This document shows positions 8,200 to 17,943 of a stretch of DNA of 64,000 nucleotides, piece by piece (position 1 is the first letter of the stretch; each line of letters opens with the position of its first letter). The translations under genes were made by a program, and so were the position numbers. This DNA is from Streptomyces tirandamycinicus (GTDB lineage Bacteria; Actinomycetota; Actinomycetes; Streptomycetales; Streptomycetaceae), in contig NZ_CP029188.1 of assembly GCF_003097515.1 (NCBI RefSeq), positions 930,001 to 994,000 of the forward strand. Reading direction: 5' to 3'. The notes under the pieces are model-generated. The model was given only the letters and a program-made list of their open reading frames with translations, made no database searches and had not been told where the DNA came from.

Positions 8200-9947
8200 T
8201 TGCCGGCCTCCTTGTCAGCGGTGATGGCACCGTGACCGGCGTGGTCGAGCTGGTCGAGCTGGTCGAGAGCCGCGATCTCCGGGTGGTGCAGATCGAAGGC
8301 CGGGGATTCGGAGCGGATCCGCGGCAGGGTGAGGAAGTTGTGCCGCGGCGGCGGGCAGGACGTCGCCCATTCGAGCGAGCGGCCGTAGCCCCACGGGTCG
8401 TCCACCTCGATCTTCTCGCCGTACTTGGCGGTCTTCCACACGTTGTAGCAGAACGGGAGGATCGACAGGCCGAGCAGGAACGAGCTGATGGTCGAGATGG
8501 TGTTCAGCGCGGTGAAGCCGTCGGCGGCCAGGTAGTCGGCGTAGCGGCGCGGCATGCCCTCGGCCCCCAGCCAGTGCTGGACCAGGAACGTGCCGTGGAA
8601 GCCGATGAACAGCGTCCAGAAGGTGATCTTGCCGAGGCGCTCGTCGAGCATCTTGCCGGTGAACTTCGGCCACCAGAAGTGGAATCCGGCGAACATCGCG
8701 AAGACCACGGTGCCGAACACGACGTAGTGGAAGTGCGCGACGACGAAGTACGAGTCGGAGACGTGGAAGTCCATCGGGGGCGAGGCCAGGATGACGCCGG
8801 TCAGACCACCGAAGGTGAAGGTGATCAGGAAGCCGATCGTCCAGAGCATCGGGGTCTCGAAGGACAGCGAGCCCTTCCACATGGTGCCGATCCAGTTGAA
8901 GAACTTCACACCGGTCGGTACCGCGATAAGGAAGGTCATGAAGGAGAAGAACGGCAGCAGCACTCCGCCGGTGACGTACATGTGGTGGGCCCACACCGTC
9001 ACGGACAGGCCGGCGATCGCGATCGTCGCGGCCACCAGGCCGATGTAGCCGAACATCGGCTTGCGGCTGAAGACCGGGATGATCTCCGAGACGATGCCGA
9101 AGAACGGCAGCGCGATGATGTACACCTCGGGATGGCCGAAGAACCAGAAGAGGTGCTGCCACAACAGGGCGCCGCCGTTGGAGGCGTCGAAGATGTGGGC
9201 GCCGAACTTGCGGTCGGCCTCCAGCGCGAACAGGGCCGCGGCCAGCACCGGGAAGGCCAGCAGGACCAGCACACCGGTCAGCAGCACGTTCCAGGTGAAG
9301 ATCGGCATGCGGAACATCGTCATGCCGGGGGCGCGCATGCAGATGATCGTGGTGATGAAGTTGACCGAGCCGAGGATCGTGCCGAAGCCGGAGAAGGCCA
9401 GACCCATGATCCACAGATCGGCGCCGACGCCCGGCGACCGGACCGCGTCCGAGAGCGGGGAGTAGGCGAACCAGCCGAAGTCCGCCGCACCGTTGGGGGT
9501 GAGGAAGCCGCCCACCGCGATGAGCGAGCCGAAGAGGTACAGCCAGTACGCGAACATGTTCAGCCGCGGGAACGCCACATCGGGCGCGCCGATCTGCAGC
9601 GGCATGATCCAGTTGGCGAAACCGGCGAACAGCGGCGTCGCGAACATCAGCAGCATCACGGTGCCGTGCATCGTGAACGCCTGGTTGAACTGCTCGTTCG
9701 ACATGATCTGCGTGCCCGGACGGGCCAGCTCGGCGCGCATGAAGAGCGCCATGACGCCGCCGATGCAGAAGAAGAAGAACGAGGTCGCCAGGTAGAGCGT
9801 GCCGATCGTCTTGTGGTCGGTGGTGGTGAGCCACTTCACGACCACGTTGCCGGGCTGCCGGCGCCGGACGGGGAGCTCGTTCTCGTACGCGTCGGTACGC
9901 GAGGCGCCTTCCGCCGCGGCACCCTGGGGTTCGTTGAGGATGCTCAC
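8196..9947 (-). CDS. ctaD: Cytochrome c oxidase subunit I
   Basis: Catalytic subunit of the aa3 oxidase, carrying heme a and the heme a3/CuB centre where O2 is reduced and protons are pumped. The 583 residues have 12 or more helices. The CuB/crosslink motif [14 protein letters not shown], the histidine pair in [11 protein letters not shown] and the heme-ligand stretch [11 protein letters not shown] are all present. It overlaps ctaC and ctaF by 4 nt each. The N-terminal 30 residues are polar and cytoplasmic. Confidence 0.97.
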   Translation of the reverse strand: MSILNEPQGAAAEGASRTDAYENELPVRRRQPGNVVVKWLTTTDHKTIGTLYLATSFFFFCIGGVMALFMRAELARPGTQIMSNEQFNQAFTMHGTVMLLMFATPLFAGFANWIMPLQIGAPDVAFPRLNMFAYWLYLFGSLIAVGGFLTPNGAADFGWFAYSPLSDAVRSPGVGADLWIMGLAFSGFGTILGSVNFITTIICMRAPGMTMFRMPIFTWNVLLTGVLVLLAFPVLAAALFALEADRKFGAHIFDASNGGALLWQHLFWFFGHPEVYIIALPFFGIVSEIIPVFSRKPMFGYIGLVAATIAIAGLSVTVWAHHMYVTGGVLLPFFSFMTFLIAVPTGVKFFNWIGTMWKGSLSFETPMLWTIGFLITFTFGGLTGVILASPPMDFHVSDSYFVVAHFHYVVFGTVVFAMFAGFHFWWPKFTGKMLDERLGKITFWTLFIGFHGTFLVQHWLGAEGMPRRYADYLAADGFTALNTISTISSFLLGLSILPFCYNVWKTAKYGEKIEVDDPWGYGRSLEWATSCPPPRHNFLTLPRIRSESPAFDLHHPEIAALDQLDQLDHAGHGAITADKEAGK

Positions 9948-10948
9948 AGTTGGTTCTTCTCCGCATTCCGGGCCGGGTCAGACTGCGCGATGCCCGACGG
10001 GATGAAGCCGGTCTGCCCCTTCTCGGCCAGCTCCTTCAGGTGCTGCTGGTAGCGCTCCGGGGAGACGACCTTGACGTTGAAGAGCATCCGGGAGTGGTCG
10101 ACACCGCAGAGTTCGGCGCACTTGCCGAGGAAGGTGCCCTCCTGGTTCGGAGTGACCTCGAAGACGTTGGTGTGACCCGGGATGACGTCCTGCTTGAACA
10201 GGAAGGGGACCACCCAGAAGGAGTGGATGACGTCCCGGGACGTGAGGATGAAGCGGACCTTCTCGCCCTTCGGCAGCCACAGCGTGGGGCCGGGGTTGCC
10301 GGTCTGCGGGTTCCGGGTGCCCGGGATGCCGGCGTCGTAGACGCCCTCGGCACCCTTGGGGAAGTCGTTGGTGTACTTGTCCGGAATCGCGTTCAGTTCC
10401 TTCTGGGCCGCGGCATCGCCGGTGGCCGGGTTCCCGTCCACGTCCTCGAGGTAGTTGAAGCCCCAGCTCCACTGGTAGCCGACCACGTTGACGGTGTGGG
10501 CCGGCTTGTCGGAGAGAGCCAGGAGCTTCGACTCGTCACGAGCGGTGAAGTAGAACAGCACCGAGACGATGATGAGCGGGACCACGGTGTACAGCGCCTC
10601 GATGGGCATGTTGTACCGGGTCTGCGGGGGAACCTCGACCTTGGTCCGGCTGCGCCGGTGGAAGATGACGCTCCACAGGATCAGACCCCACACCAGCACG
10701 CCCACGGCGAGGGCAGCCGCCCACGAGCCCTGCCAGAGGGAGAGGATCCGGGGAGCCTCCTCCGTGACGGGGGTGGGCATACCGAGGCGGGGGAAGTCCT
10801 CCCAGGTGGGGGAGCAACCGGTGGCGGTTGCCACGATCAAGCCCGCCGTCAGCACCTGCGGCAGCTTCCGCCGCATCGGGCGCCGCGACATGGGGGTACC
10901 GCCCCCGCCGTTCGGGCGGTGGGGGAGGTCGGAGCCGTTGGGACTCAC
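9944..10948 (-). CDS. ctaC: Cytochrome c oxidase subunit II (CuA)
   Basis: CuA-bearing subunit that accepts electrons from QcrC. The 334 residues begin with a long signal region and a lipobox ending at Cys45 (ATATGC). Two transmembrane helices follow (about 73-97 and 115-133), then a periplasmic-side cupredoxin domain with the CuA ligands in [12 protein letters not shown]. It is first in the ctaC-ctaD-ctaF operon. An internal Met at residue 20 is an alternative start, but the longer form matches what I recall of Streptomyces orthologues. Confidence 0.95.
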   Translation of the reverse strand: MSPNGSDLPHRPNGGGGTPMSRRPMRRKLPQVLTAGLIVATATGCSPTWEDFPRLGMPTPVTEEAPRILSLWQGSWAAALAVGVLVWGLILWSVIFHRRSRTKVEVPPQTRYNMPIEALYTVVPLIIVSVLFYFTARDESKLLALSDKPAHTVNVVGYQWSWGFNYLEDVDGNPATGDAAAQKELNAIPDKYTNDFPKGAEGVYDAGIPGTRNPQTGNPGPTLWLPKGEKVRFILTSRDVIHSFWVVPFLFKQDVIPGHTNVFEVTPNQEGTFLGKCAELCGVDHSRMLFNVKVVSPERYQQHLKELAEKGQTGFIPSGIAQSDPARNAEKNQL

Positions 10949-11029
10949 GTAGCGCCTTCCCGAGAGTCTCGCCCGCGCGGCCGGCCCCGGCCGTCACGCT
11001 GGTCGGTCGCCGCTCCCTGACGCGGGCAG

Positions 11030-11058
11030 GGGTTTGGATGTTTATGCGGACCAAACCC
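11030..11058. promoter_or_regulatory. Inverted repeat upstream of ctaC
   Basis: Arms GGGTTTGG and CCAAACCC are exact reverse complements separated by 13 nt. The repeat lies in an AT-richer island about 82 bp upstream of ctaC. It could be an operator or part of the promoter of the ctaCDF operon; the cognate factor is not recognisable. Confidence 0.4.
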
Positions 11059-11301
11059 TACTGGACGCTATTTGGGGTCACGCATGGAGGGTGCCCAACG
11101 CGCCGTCCTTCGACCCGAAGGGGTGGACCGGACCGTTCCGCAGGCCGTGCGGCGCCTGGCCGGAGGCCTTCCGGCGCCCCCCGGAAGAGCCCCGGGCCCA
11201 CCCTCGGCCGAGCCACGCGCCGGCCCCCGGGCCGGGGCCCCGGCCGGGCCCCGACTGAGCCCCCGCCGACGCCTTCTGACGCCTCCTTGGGGCCTGCGCG
11301 T

Positions 11302-11307
11302 TAGCGT
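11302..11307 (+). promoter_or_regulatory. -10 element for a leaderless transcript
   Basis: TAGCGT ends 6 nt before the GTG at 11314, which would place the transcription start at or next to the start codon. No ribosome binding site is needed in that case. Confidence 0.5.
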
Positions 11308-11313
11308 GGGGAC

Positions 11314-12678
11314 GTGCCCTACTTCGACGCCGCGTCCTCGGCTCCCCTGCACCCCGTCGCCCGGCAGGCGCTCCAGGCGTCCCTCGACGAGGGATGGGCG
11401 GACCCCGCGCGGCTGTACCGCGAGGGCCGCCGGGCGCGGCTGCTGCTGGACGCGGCCCGGGAGGCGGCGGCGGACGCCGTGGGCTGCCGCCCGGACGAGC
11501 TCGTCTTCACCCCTTCGGGGACACGTGCCCTCCATTCGGGCATCGCGGGCGCGCTCGCGGGCCGCCGCCGGGCGGGGAGCCACCTGGTCGTGTCGGCGGT
11601 CGAGCACTCCGCCGTGCTGCACGCGGCGGAGGGCCGGCCCGTCACCGAGGTGCCCGTCGACCGCTGGGGCGCGGTGTCACCGGGCGTGTTCGGGGAGGCC
11701 CTGCGTGAGGACACCGCCCTCGCCTGCCTGCAGTCGGCCAACCACGAAGTGGGCACCGAGCAGCCGGTCGCCGAGGTGGCCGAGCGCTGTCGGGCGGCCG
11801 GGGTGCCGCTGCTCGTCGACGCCGCGCAGTCCCTCGGCTGGGGCCCGGTCGGCGGGGACTGGTCGCTGCTCACCGCGAGTGCCCACAAGTGGGGCGGTCC
11901 GGCGGGTGTGGGGCTCCTCGCGGTCCGCAAGGGCGTCCGTTTCGCCCCGCAGGACCCCGCGGACGAACGGGAGTCGGGGCGCGCCCCGGGCTTCGAGAAC
12001 ATCCCGGCGATCGTGGCGGCCGCGGCGTCGCTGCGGGCCGTGCGGGACTCCGCCGAGACGGAGGCCCGGCGGCTGCGTGAGCTGGTGGACCGGATCCGCA
12101 CCCGGGTCCCGGAGCTGGTGCCGGACGTCGAGGTGGTCGGCGACCCGGTGCGCCGGCTGCCCCATCTCGTCACCTTCTCCTGTCTGTACGTCGACGGGGA
12201 GACGGTGCTGCACGAGCTGGACCGGGCGGGCTTCTCGGTCTCGTCGGGCTCGTCCTGCACCAGCTCGACGCTCACCCCCAGCCATGTGCTGCGGGCGATG
12301 GGCGTCCTGAGCGAGGGCAATGTGCGGGTGTCCCTGCCGACGGGCACCGCGGAGGAGGACGTCGACCGCTTTCTGGAGGTGCTGCCCGGGATCGTCGCCG
12401 GCGTCCGCGGCCGGCTGGGCGCCCCGGCGGCCGGGGGGACGTCCACCGGGTCCGGGTCCCTGGTGGTGGACGCCCTCGGCAAGCGCTGTCCCGTCCCCGT
12501 CATCGAGCTCGCCAAGGTCATCGGAGACGTACCGGTCGGCGGCACGGTCACCGTCCTCGCCGACGACGAGGCGGCCCGGCTGGACATCCCCGCCTGGTGC
12601 GGGATGCGCGACCAGGAGTACGTCGGGGAGTCCCCGGCGCCGGTGGGGACCGCGTACGTGGTGCGTCGCCGCGGCTGA
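11314..12678 (+). CDS. Cysteine desulfurase fused to a TusA-like sulfur carrier
   Basis: A 454-residue fusion. Residues 1-365 are a class V aminotransferase-fold cysteine desulfurase: the PLP lysine is in SAHKWGG (Lys192), and the persulfide-forming cysteine is Cys315 in SSGSSCTSST. Residues 383-454 form a TusA/SirA-like domain with the CPxP motif KRCPVPVIELAK (Cys392), which normally accepts the persulfide. The protein could therefore load and deliver sulfur within one chain, for Fe-S assembly or thiolation. The GTG start follows a -10 element by 6 nt. It is divergent from ctaC, and erpA lies 3.3 kb away. Confidence 0.88.
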   Translation: MPYFDAASSAPLHPVARQALQASLDEGWADPARLYREGRRARLLLDAAREAAADAVGCRPDELVFTPSGTRALHSGIAGALAGRRRAGSHLVVSAVEHSAVLHAAEGRPVTEVPVDRWGAVSPGVFGEALREDTALACLQSANHEVGTEQPVAEVAERCRAAGVPLLVDAAQSLGWGPVGGDWSLLTASAHKWGGPAGVGLLAVRKGVRFAPQDPADERESGRAPGFENIPAIVAAAASLRAVRDSAETEARRLRELVDRIRTRVPELVPDVEVVGDPVRRLPHLVTFSCLYVDGETVLHELDRAGFSVSSGSSCTSSTLTPSHVLRAMGVLSEGNVRVSLPTGTAEEDVDRFLEVLPGIVAGVRGRLGAPAAGGTSTGSGSLVVDALGKRCPVPVIELAKVIGDVPVGGTVTVLADDEAARLDIPAWCGMRDQEYVGESPAPVGTAYVVRRRG

Positions 12679-12907
12679 CGGCCCGCCCTGCGGCGGGGAG
12701 CGGGTGCGCGGGTGCGCGAACCGGGCCCGGCGTGCGGAGGGCGGGGCGGCCCGGCGCGGCGGGACGGTGGGCATCGCACCCGGCGGTACGCGCAACGTCG
12801 GGGTCCCCGGACCCGAGGACCCGCGGAACGCCGGGCCCCGCGGGGCGCGGCGTCCGCGCGGCGCAGGACCCGGGTTCGGCGTGGCGCAGGGCCCGGCCCG
12901 GGGCGGG

Positions 12908-12957
12908 TGGGCCCGGGCCGGGACAGGTGGGCCAGGGTCAGGACAGGTGGGCCCGGA
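12908..12957. repeat. Short imperfect direct repeat at the adoK 3' end
   Basis: The segment GGACAGGTGGGCC occurs twice about 20 bp apart, running into the stop codon of the adoK-like gene. The rest of the 260-bp gap (12679-12937) between the convergent genes is GC-rich and shows no clear terminator. Confidence 0.5.
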
Positions 12958-13912
12958 CGTCGGACGCCGCGTCGTGGCCGTACGCCTTGGTGAAGCGGTC
13001 CATGAAGTGGGCGCGGCGCAGGGTGTACTCCTGGGTGCCGAGCGTCTCGATCACCAGCGTCGCGAGCATGCAGCCCACCTGGGCGGCGCGTTCCGGGCCG
13101 ACGCCCCAGGTCAGGCCGGAGAGGAAGCCCGCGCGGAACGCGTCGCCGACGCCCGTCGGGTCCACCTTGGACTCCTCCTCGGGGCAGCCGACCTCGATCG
13201 AGGGCTCGGACCTGTGCTCGATGCGCACACCGCGCGAGCCGAGCGTGGTGACGCGGTGGCCGACGCGCTCCAGGATCTCCTCGTCGGTCCAGCCGGTCTT
13301 CGACTCGATGAGCCCCTTCTCGTACTCGTTGGAGAAGAGGTAGGTCGCCCCGTCCAGCAGTATCCGGATCTCGTCGCCGTTCATCCGCGCGATCTGCTGC
13401 GAGAAGTCCGCGGCGAACGGGATGCCCCGGGACCGGCACTCCTCCGTGTGCCGCAGCATCGCCTCGGGGTCGTCGGCGCCGATCAGCACCAGGTCCAGGC
13501 CGCCGACGCGGTCCGCGACCGACTTCAGCTCGATCAGGCGCGCCTCGCTCATCGCGCCCGTGTAGAAGGAGCCGATCTGGTTGTGGTCGGCGTCGGTCGT
13601 GCAGACGAAGCGCGCGGTGTGCAGCACCTCGGAGATCCGCACGGACGCGGTGTCGACGCCGTGCCGGTCGAGCCAGGCGCGGTACTCGTCGAAGTCGGAG
13701 CCCGCCGCTCCGACCAGGACCGGGTTGGTGCCGAGCTGGCCCATCCCGAAGCAGATGTTGGCGCCGACCCCTCCCCTGCGCACATCGAGGTTGTCCACGA
13801 GGAAGGAGAGGGAGACCGTGTGCAGCTGATCCGCGACCAGCTGGTCGGCGAAGCGGCCGGGGAAGGTCATCAGATGGTCGGTGGCGATGGAGCCGGTGAC
13901 TGCGATTCGCAC
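12938..13912 (-). CDS. PfkB-family carbohydrate kinase, adenosine-kinase-like
   Basis: A 324-residue ribokinase-fold kinase, closely resembling mycobacterial adenosine kinase AdoK (same start IAVTGSIATDHLM.FPGRF). It probably phosphorylates adenosine to AMP for purine salvage. Features seen are the N-terminal substrate strand, the GGVGANICFGMGQLG turn (about 47-61) and the PfkB signature DPTGVGDAFRAGF (251-263), whose Asp257 is the catalytic base. Start GTG at 13912 with AGGAGC upstream. Substrate specificity is inferred from resemblance only. Confidence 0.88.
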   Translation of the reverse strand: MRIAVTGSIATDHLMTFPGRFADQLVADQLHTVSLSFLVDNLDVRRGGVGANICFGMGQLGTNPVLVGAAGSDFDEYRAWLDRHGVDTASVRISEVLHTARFVCTTDADHNQIGSFYTGAMSEARLIELKSVADRVGGLDLVLIGADDPEAMLRHTEECRSRGIPFAADFSQQIARMNGDEIRILLDGATYLFSNEYEKGLIESKTGWTDEEILERVGHRVTTLGSRGVRIEHRSEPSIEVGCPEEESKVDPTGVGDAFRAGFLSGLTWGVGPERAAQVGCMLATLVIETLGTQEYTLRRAHFMDRFTKAYGHDAASDVRAHLS

Positions 13913-13946
13913 GGCTGAGTGCTCCTGGAGGGGAGGCGGAGTTGAC

Positions 13947-13966
13947 GGTTAACGCTACCGGTTAAC
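13947..13966. promoter_or_regulatory. Direct repeat of GGTTAAC between divergent genes
   Basis: GGTTAAC occurs twice with 13-bp spacing, and each copy contains the palindrome GTTAAC. It sits between adoK-like (start 13912) and the small gene at 14042, where it could bind a regulator of either gene. Confidence 0.3.
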
Positions 13967-14041
13967 CCGGGCCCTCTGAAGTACGGAAACTACCCGATAG
14001 TAGGGCTTTTGCCTCAGCATTACCCTGCGTACGGTGCCGGT

Positions 14042-14272
14042 ATGCCGAACCCCTTGTCGTACCTCACCCTCCACGAGCGCCGCCCGGCCGGGCTCGGGCA
14101 GATCGACATCAGCCTGGCGGAGCTGCGCGGCGACAGCGCGCGGATGGCGCCGCACTGGGTGGTGCCGCCGATGGCCACGGCCGCCCCGGTGCCCCCCTCG
14201 CTGATCCACGGGATCGTCGTCTCCCCCGCCTCCGCGCGGCTGGTCGGCTCGATGTCCGTGTACGGAGACTGA
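14042..14272 (+). CDS. Small conserved hypothetical protein
   Basis: A 76-residue protein beginning MPNPLSYLTLHERRPAG. Almost every third codon position is G or C, which supports real coding. The ATG follows TACGGT by 6 nt, fitting a leaderless transcript. There is no signal peptide or obvious domain; a weakly hydrophobic stretch VVPPMATAAPVPPSLIHGIVV lies in the second half. Function unknown. A 118-bp gap separates it from the next gene on the same strand. Confidence 0.6.
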   Translation: MPNPLSYLTLHERRPAGLGQIDISLAELRGDSARMAPHWVVPPMATAAPVPPSLIHGIVVSPASARLVGSMSVYGD

Positions 14273-14390
14273 CACGCGCCCCCACGCGCTCCTCCGTTCC
14301 CTCACACGGCGCATTCCGGGAACCGCGCGCTCCCCCACTCCGTCCCATGGATGCCCCCGATGAACCGGGACCGTCCGAAGGAGCGATGCG

Positions 14391-15893
14391 GTGAGCAGCA
14401 CAGAGCGCCCCCAGAACAGCGCCGACGGCGCCGGAGGCCCCGAGGGCGGCGCGGTCCGCCGCCTTCGGCGGTCCCCGCTGGCCGTCGCGTCCGTGGCCGC
14501 CGCGGTCCTGGTCGCGGGGGGCGGCGGGGCCTGGTTCGCCACGACCGCCCTTGACGGCGCGGGCGGTGGGGGTGGGGGCGCCGCACCGGGGACCGACCCC
14601 AAGCCCCCGCCGCTGGCGCTCGACGGCGTCACGGGCATCGCCGCCGGAGAGCCCGGACCCTACGGCGTGGAGTACCGGGCGCAGGGCGAGCTCCCGGACG
14701 GCCCCGGCTCCGCCCGCCTGCACAGGGTGAACGGGACCGTCGGCAAGGCGCAGGTCGAGGCGCTGGCCGAGGCACTCGGTGTGCCGGGGGAACCGCGCCT
14801 GCAGGGCGAGGTGTGGAAGTCCGGTGCGGACGGGGACGCCGGCGGGCCGTTGCTGCAGGTGAACCGGCAGGCCCCGGGTACGTGGACGTTCAGCGCCTTC
14901 GGTCCGCCGAAGGGCGACGACTGCGTCAAGGGCAGGGACGTCTGCGATCCCGCCGCGACCGGCCCGGCCGCGTCCCGGCCGCCGGATGTGCCCACGGTGG
15001 GCGAGGCGGCCGCGAAGAGGGCGGCCGCCCCCGTGCTGGCGGCGCTGGGGCTGGGCGACGCGAGGCTGGACGCGAAGCAGGTGCTGGGTGCGTACCGGGT
15101 CGTGCGCGCCGACCCACTGGTCGGCGGTCTGCCGACGTACGGCTGGTCCACCAGCGTCCATGTGGCCGCCGACGGCACGGTCGGGAACGGCAGCGGGCAG
15201 CTGGTGGAGCCGGCCGCGGGCCCGGAGTACCCGGTGGTCGGTGCCGAGGAGGCGCTGAAGCGGCTGAACGCGGAACGCGGGGGCGGCGGCCGGGTCGGCA
15301 TCGGGGGGTGCGCGACGCCCGGGCCGCTGGCCGAGGGGAAGCCGGCCGCGCCGTGCGAGCCGGAGAGCGGCTCGCCGGTGCCCGCCGAGGTGGTGAAGGT
15401 CACCGGAGCCGAGTTCGGGCTGGCGGTGCACTCACTGGAGGGGCGGCCCGCCCTCGTTCCCTCGTGGCTGTTCGCGACGGAGTCGAAGACCGGGGCGCCG
15501 GGCTCCACGGTCGTCCATCCCGCCGTGGCGCCGGAGTACCTGAAGTCCGCCGCCGGGCAGCCGCCCGTGCCGTCAGCCACCGCCGTGCCCTCCCCGCCCG
15601 ACGCCTCGAAGCTCCCGGAGACCTCGGTCCGGTCCGTGGAGTCGTACGCCGTGGCGAAGGACGGACGCACCCTGACGCTGCGCTTCTGGGGCGGGGTGTG
15701 CAGCTCCTACTCGGCGGAGGCGGAGGAGACGGGCACCGAGGTGAAGGTGAGGATCATCGAGTCCCGGCCGGATCCCGGACGGGTCTGCATCCTGATCGCC
15801 AAGGAGCTGACGGAGAAGGTCACGCTGGACGAGCCGCTCGGCGACCGCACCGTGGTCGACGTCGAGAGCGGCGACGCCGTGCCCCGCAAGTGA
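14391..15893 (+). CDS. Membrane-anchored large extracellular protein
   Basis: A 500-residue protein with a short cytoplasmic head, one helix (about residues 28-46, ending GGGGAWFATTAL), a Gly/Pro-rich linker and a large extracellular part. No enzymatic motif is recognisable. The extracellular part has paired cysteines (DDCVKGRDVC; GGCATPG...APCEPE; GVCSSY...RVCILIA), suggesting disulfides. GAAGGAG upstream supports the GTG start. It ends at a shared bidirectional terminator facing erpA. Function unknown. Confidence 0.75.
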   Translation: MSSTERPQNSADGAGGPEGGAVRRLRRSPLAVASVAAAVLVAGGGGAWFATTALDGAGGGGGGAAPGTDPKPPPLALDGVTGIAAGEPGPYGVEYRAQGELPDGPGSARLHRVNGTVGKAQVEALAEALGVPGEPRLQGEVWKSGADGDAGGPLLQVNRQAPGTWTFSAFGPPKGDDCVKGRDVCDPAATGPAASRPPDVPTVGEAAAKRAAAPVLAALGLGDARLDAKQVLGAYRVVRADPLVGGLPTYGWSTSVHVAADGTVGNGSGQLVEPAAGPEYPVVGAEEALKRLNAERGGGGRVGIGGCATPGPLAEGKPAAPCEPESGSPVPAEVVKVTGAEFGLAVHSLEGRPALVPSWLFATESKTGAPGSTVVHPAVAPEYLKSAAGQPPVPSATAVPSPPDASKLPETSVRSVESYAVAKDGRTLTLRFWGGVCSSYSAEAEETGTEVKVRIIESRPDPGRVCILIAKELTEKVTLDEPLGDRTVVDVESGDAVPRK

Positions 15894-15902
15894 GCAGGGG
15901 GT

Positions 15903-15957
15903 CCGGACGCCGGAGGGCGGTGACCCCGGGTCGGGGTCACCGCCCTCCGGCGTCCGG
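15903..15957. terminator. Bidirectional terminator, 25-bp perfect stem
   Basis: Arms 15903-15927 and 15933-15957 are exact reverse complements around a 5-nt loop (GGGTC). The hairpin lies between the convergent 14391 gene and erpA and can serve both strands. Confidence 0.9.
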
Positions 15958-15978
15958 CGGCTCGGCCGGTCCGGCGGC

Positions 15979-16335
15979 TCAGCTGAAGGAGTCGCCGCAG
16001 GCGCAGGAGCCCGTCGCGTTCGGGTTGTCGATCGTGAAGCCCTGCTTCTCGATCGTGTCGACGAAGTCGATGGACGCCCCACCGAGGTACGGCGCGCTCA
16101 TGCGGTCGGTGACGACCCTGACCCCGTCGAACTCCTTGACGACGTCGCCGTCGAGCGAGCGCTCGTCGAAGAAGAGCTGGTAGCGCAGGCCGGAGCAGCC
16201 GCCGGGCTGAACCGCGACGCGCAGCGCCAGGTCGTCCCGGCCCTCCTGCTCCAGCAGGGCCTTCACCTTGGCCGCGGCGGCGTCGGACAGGAGGATGCCG
16301 TCGCTCACGGTGGTGGTCTCGTCCGATACGGACAT
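15979..16335 (-). CDS. erpA: Iron-sulfur cluster insertion protein ErpA/IscA type
   Basis: An A-type carrier of 118 residues that passes Fe-S clusters to apo-enzymes. The three cluster-binding cysteines are present: Cys47 in QPGGCSGL and Cys111/Cys113 in the C-terminal GSCACGDSFS. The C-terminal spacing matches ErpA/HesB proteins. It is divergent from nadA, whose product needs a [4Fe-4S] cluster, and that is a plausible client. Confidence 0.93.
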   Translation of the reverse strand: MSVSDETTTVSDGILLSDAAAAKVKALLEQEGRDDLALRVAVQPGGCSGLRYQLFFDERSLDGDVVKEFDGVRVVTDRMSAPYLGGASIDFVDTIEKQGFTIDNPNATGSCACGDSFS

Positions 16336-16641
16336 CTGCTTCTCTCCCGGGTTGTACGGACACTGCTTGCCGACGTTGGCAACCGGCTGGGCTCCGGATT
16401 CATTCCGGACCGGCCCTGGCTTTCCCTTTCATGCTCGCACATGCCCTCCCTCCGGGTCATCGACCAGTGGACGGCCCGGCACCGGGAATTGCGTCACATC
16501 GACACTATGGACATCGTCAACGTGACGTGAAGCGGTTATGATAGATAGCGTCAAATAGACGAAAAGGCCTTCCGGTGCACCCCGGAGAGCCACCGGAAGC
16601 GGCTCCGCCGCCCCGATCGAAGAGTAGAAAGGGTGCGTGAC
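16336..16641. other. erpA-nadA divergent control region
   Basis: No gene. Around 16520-16570 there is an AT-rich island unusual for this DNA, containing TATGAT, GATAGATAG and a small CGTC-AAATA-GACG dyad. It is a good candidate for the nadA promoter and operator; no known NAD repressor site was recognised. Confidence 0.5.
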
Positions 16642-17853
16642 GTGACCACCGCCCAGCCCTCCCTCACTGCGCCGGACGCAGCAGGGGGCCCCCAGGATGT
16701 CCAGCCGACGCCGCTCGCGCTGCTGCTGCTCGGCCGCGAGGCCGACCCCAGGAGCGAGCGGGGCGTCGAGTGCCCCGGCGACCTTCCCTCCCCGTCCGAC
16801 CCGGACCTGGTGGAGCGCGCCCGCGCGGCGAAGGAGAAGCTCGGCGACAAGGTGTTCGTGCTCGGTCACCACTACCAGCGCGACGAGGTCATCCAGTTCG
16901 CGGACGTCACCGGCGACTCCTTCAAGCTCGCGAGGGACGCGGCGGCCCGGCCGGAGGCCGAGTACATCGTCTTCTGCGGTGTGCACTTCATGGCCGAGTC
17001 GGCGGACATCCTCACCGGCGACGACCAGAAGGTCGTCCTGCCCGACCTCGCCGCCGGCTGCTCGATGGCCGACATGGCCACGGCCGAGCAGGTCGCCGAG
17101 TGCTGGGACGTCCTCACCGAGGCGGGCGTCGCGGAGCGGACCGTACCCGTCTCGTACATGAACTCCTCCGCGGACATCAAGGCGTTCACCGGCAAGCACG
17201 GCGGCACCATCTGTACGTCCTCGAACGCCAAGCGCGCGCTGGACTGGGCCTTCGAGCAGGGCGAGAAGGTCCTCTTCCTGCCCGACCAGCACCTCGGTCG
17301 GAACACGGCGGTCCGCGACATGGGCATGTCCCTCGACGACTGCGTCGTCTACAACCCGCACCGGCCGAACGGCGGACTCACCGCCGAGCAGCTGCGCGAC
17401 GCGAAGATGATCCTGTGGCGCGGCCACTGCTCGGTGCACGGCCGCTTCTCGCTGGACTCCGTCAACGACGTCCGCGCGCGCATCCCGGGTGTGAACGTCC
17501 TGGTCCACCCCGAGTGCAAACACGAGGTCGTCGCCGCGGCCGACTACGTGGGCTCCACGGAGTACATCATCAAGACGCTGGAGGCCGCCCCCGCCGGTTC
17601 CGCGTGGGCGATCGGCACCGAGCTGAACCTGGTACGCCGCCTGGCGAACCGTTTCGCCCCGGAGGGCAAGGAGATCGTCTTCCTCGACAAGACGGTCTGC
17701 TTCTGCTCGACGATGAACCGGATCGACCTGCCGCACCTGGTGTGGGCGCTGGAGTCGCTGGCGGAGGGGAACCTGGTCAACCGGATCCAGGTCGACTCCG
17801 AGACGGAGAGCTTCGCCAAGCTGGCCCTGGAGCGCATGCTGGCGCTTCCCTGA
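16642..17853 (+). CDS. nadA: Quinolinate synthase NadA
   Basis: Condenses iminoaspartate with dihydroxyacetone phosphate to quinolinate in de novo NAD synthesis; a [4Fe-4S] enzyme. About 403 residues. The three cluster cysteines are visible in VFCGVHFMAE, VHPECKHEV and KTVCFCSTM, together with the substrate motifs LGHHYQRDEV and YMNSSADIKA. I chose GTG 16642 because AAAGGG lies 8 nt upstream; an in-frame GTG at 16633 would add three residues. No nadB or nadC adjoins it here. Confidence 0.95.
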   Translation: MTTAQPSLTAPDAAGGPQDVQPTPLALLLLGREADPRSERGVECPGDLPSPSDPDLVERARAAKEKLGDKVFVLGHHYQRDEVIQFADVTGDSFKLARDAAARPEAEYIVFCGVHFMAESADILTGDDQKVVLPDLAAGCSMADMATAEQVAECWDVLTEAGVAERTVPVSYMNSSADIKAFTGKHGGTICTSSNAKRALDWAFEQGEKVLFLPDQHLGRNTAVRDMGMSLDDCVVYNPHRPNGGLTAEQLRDAKMILWRGHCSVHGRFSLDSVNDVRARIPGVNVLVHPECKHEVVAAADYVGSTEYIIKTLEAAPAGSAWAIGTELNLVRRLANRFAPEGKEIVFLDKTVCFCSTMNRIDLPHLVWALESLAEGNLVNRIQVDSETESFAKLALERMLALP

Positions 17854-17887
17854 CCCCGGCGGTCCCGCCCGCGTGCGCGGGTCCGCG

Positions 17888-17926
17888 CGTCGCCCCGGCA
17901 CCCGGCCACCTGGTGCCGGGGCGACG
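17888..17926 (+). terminator. Terminator of nadA
   Basis: Perfect 15-bp stem CGTCGCCCCGGCACC / GGTGCCGGGGCGACG with a 9-nt loop, 35 nt after the nadA stop codon. Confidence 0.85.
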
Positions 17927-17943
17927 GCGTCCCCCGCCTCGGC

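Larger units (their letters stand above)
10949..11313. other. Divergent control region between ctaC and the desulfurase gene
   Basis: These 365 bp contain no gene. They hold an inverted repeat (11030-11058) on the ctaC side, in a patch of lower GC content, and a -10 element (11302-11307) directly before the divergent gene. The middle part, about 11110-11280, is very GC-rich without visible features. Confidence 0.6.
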
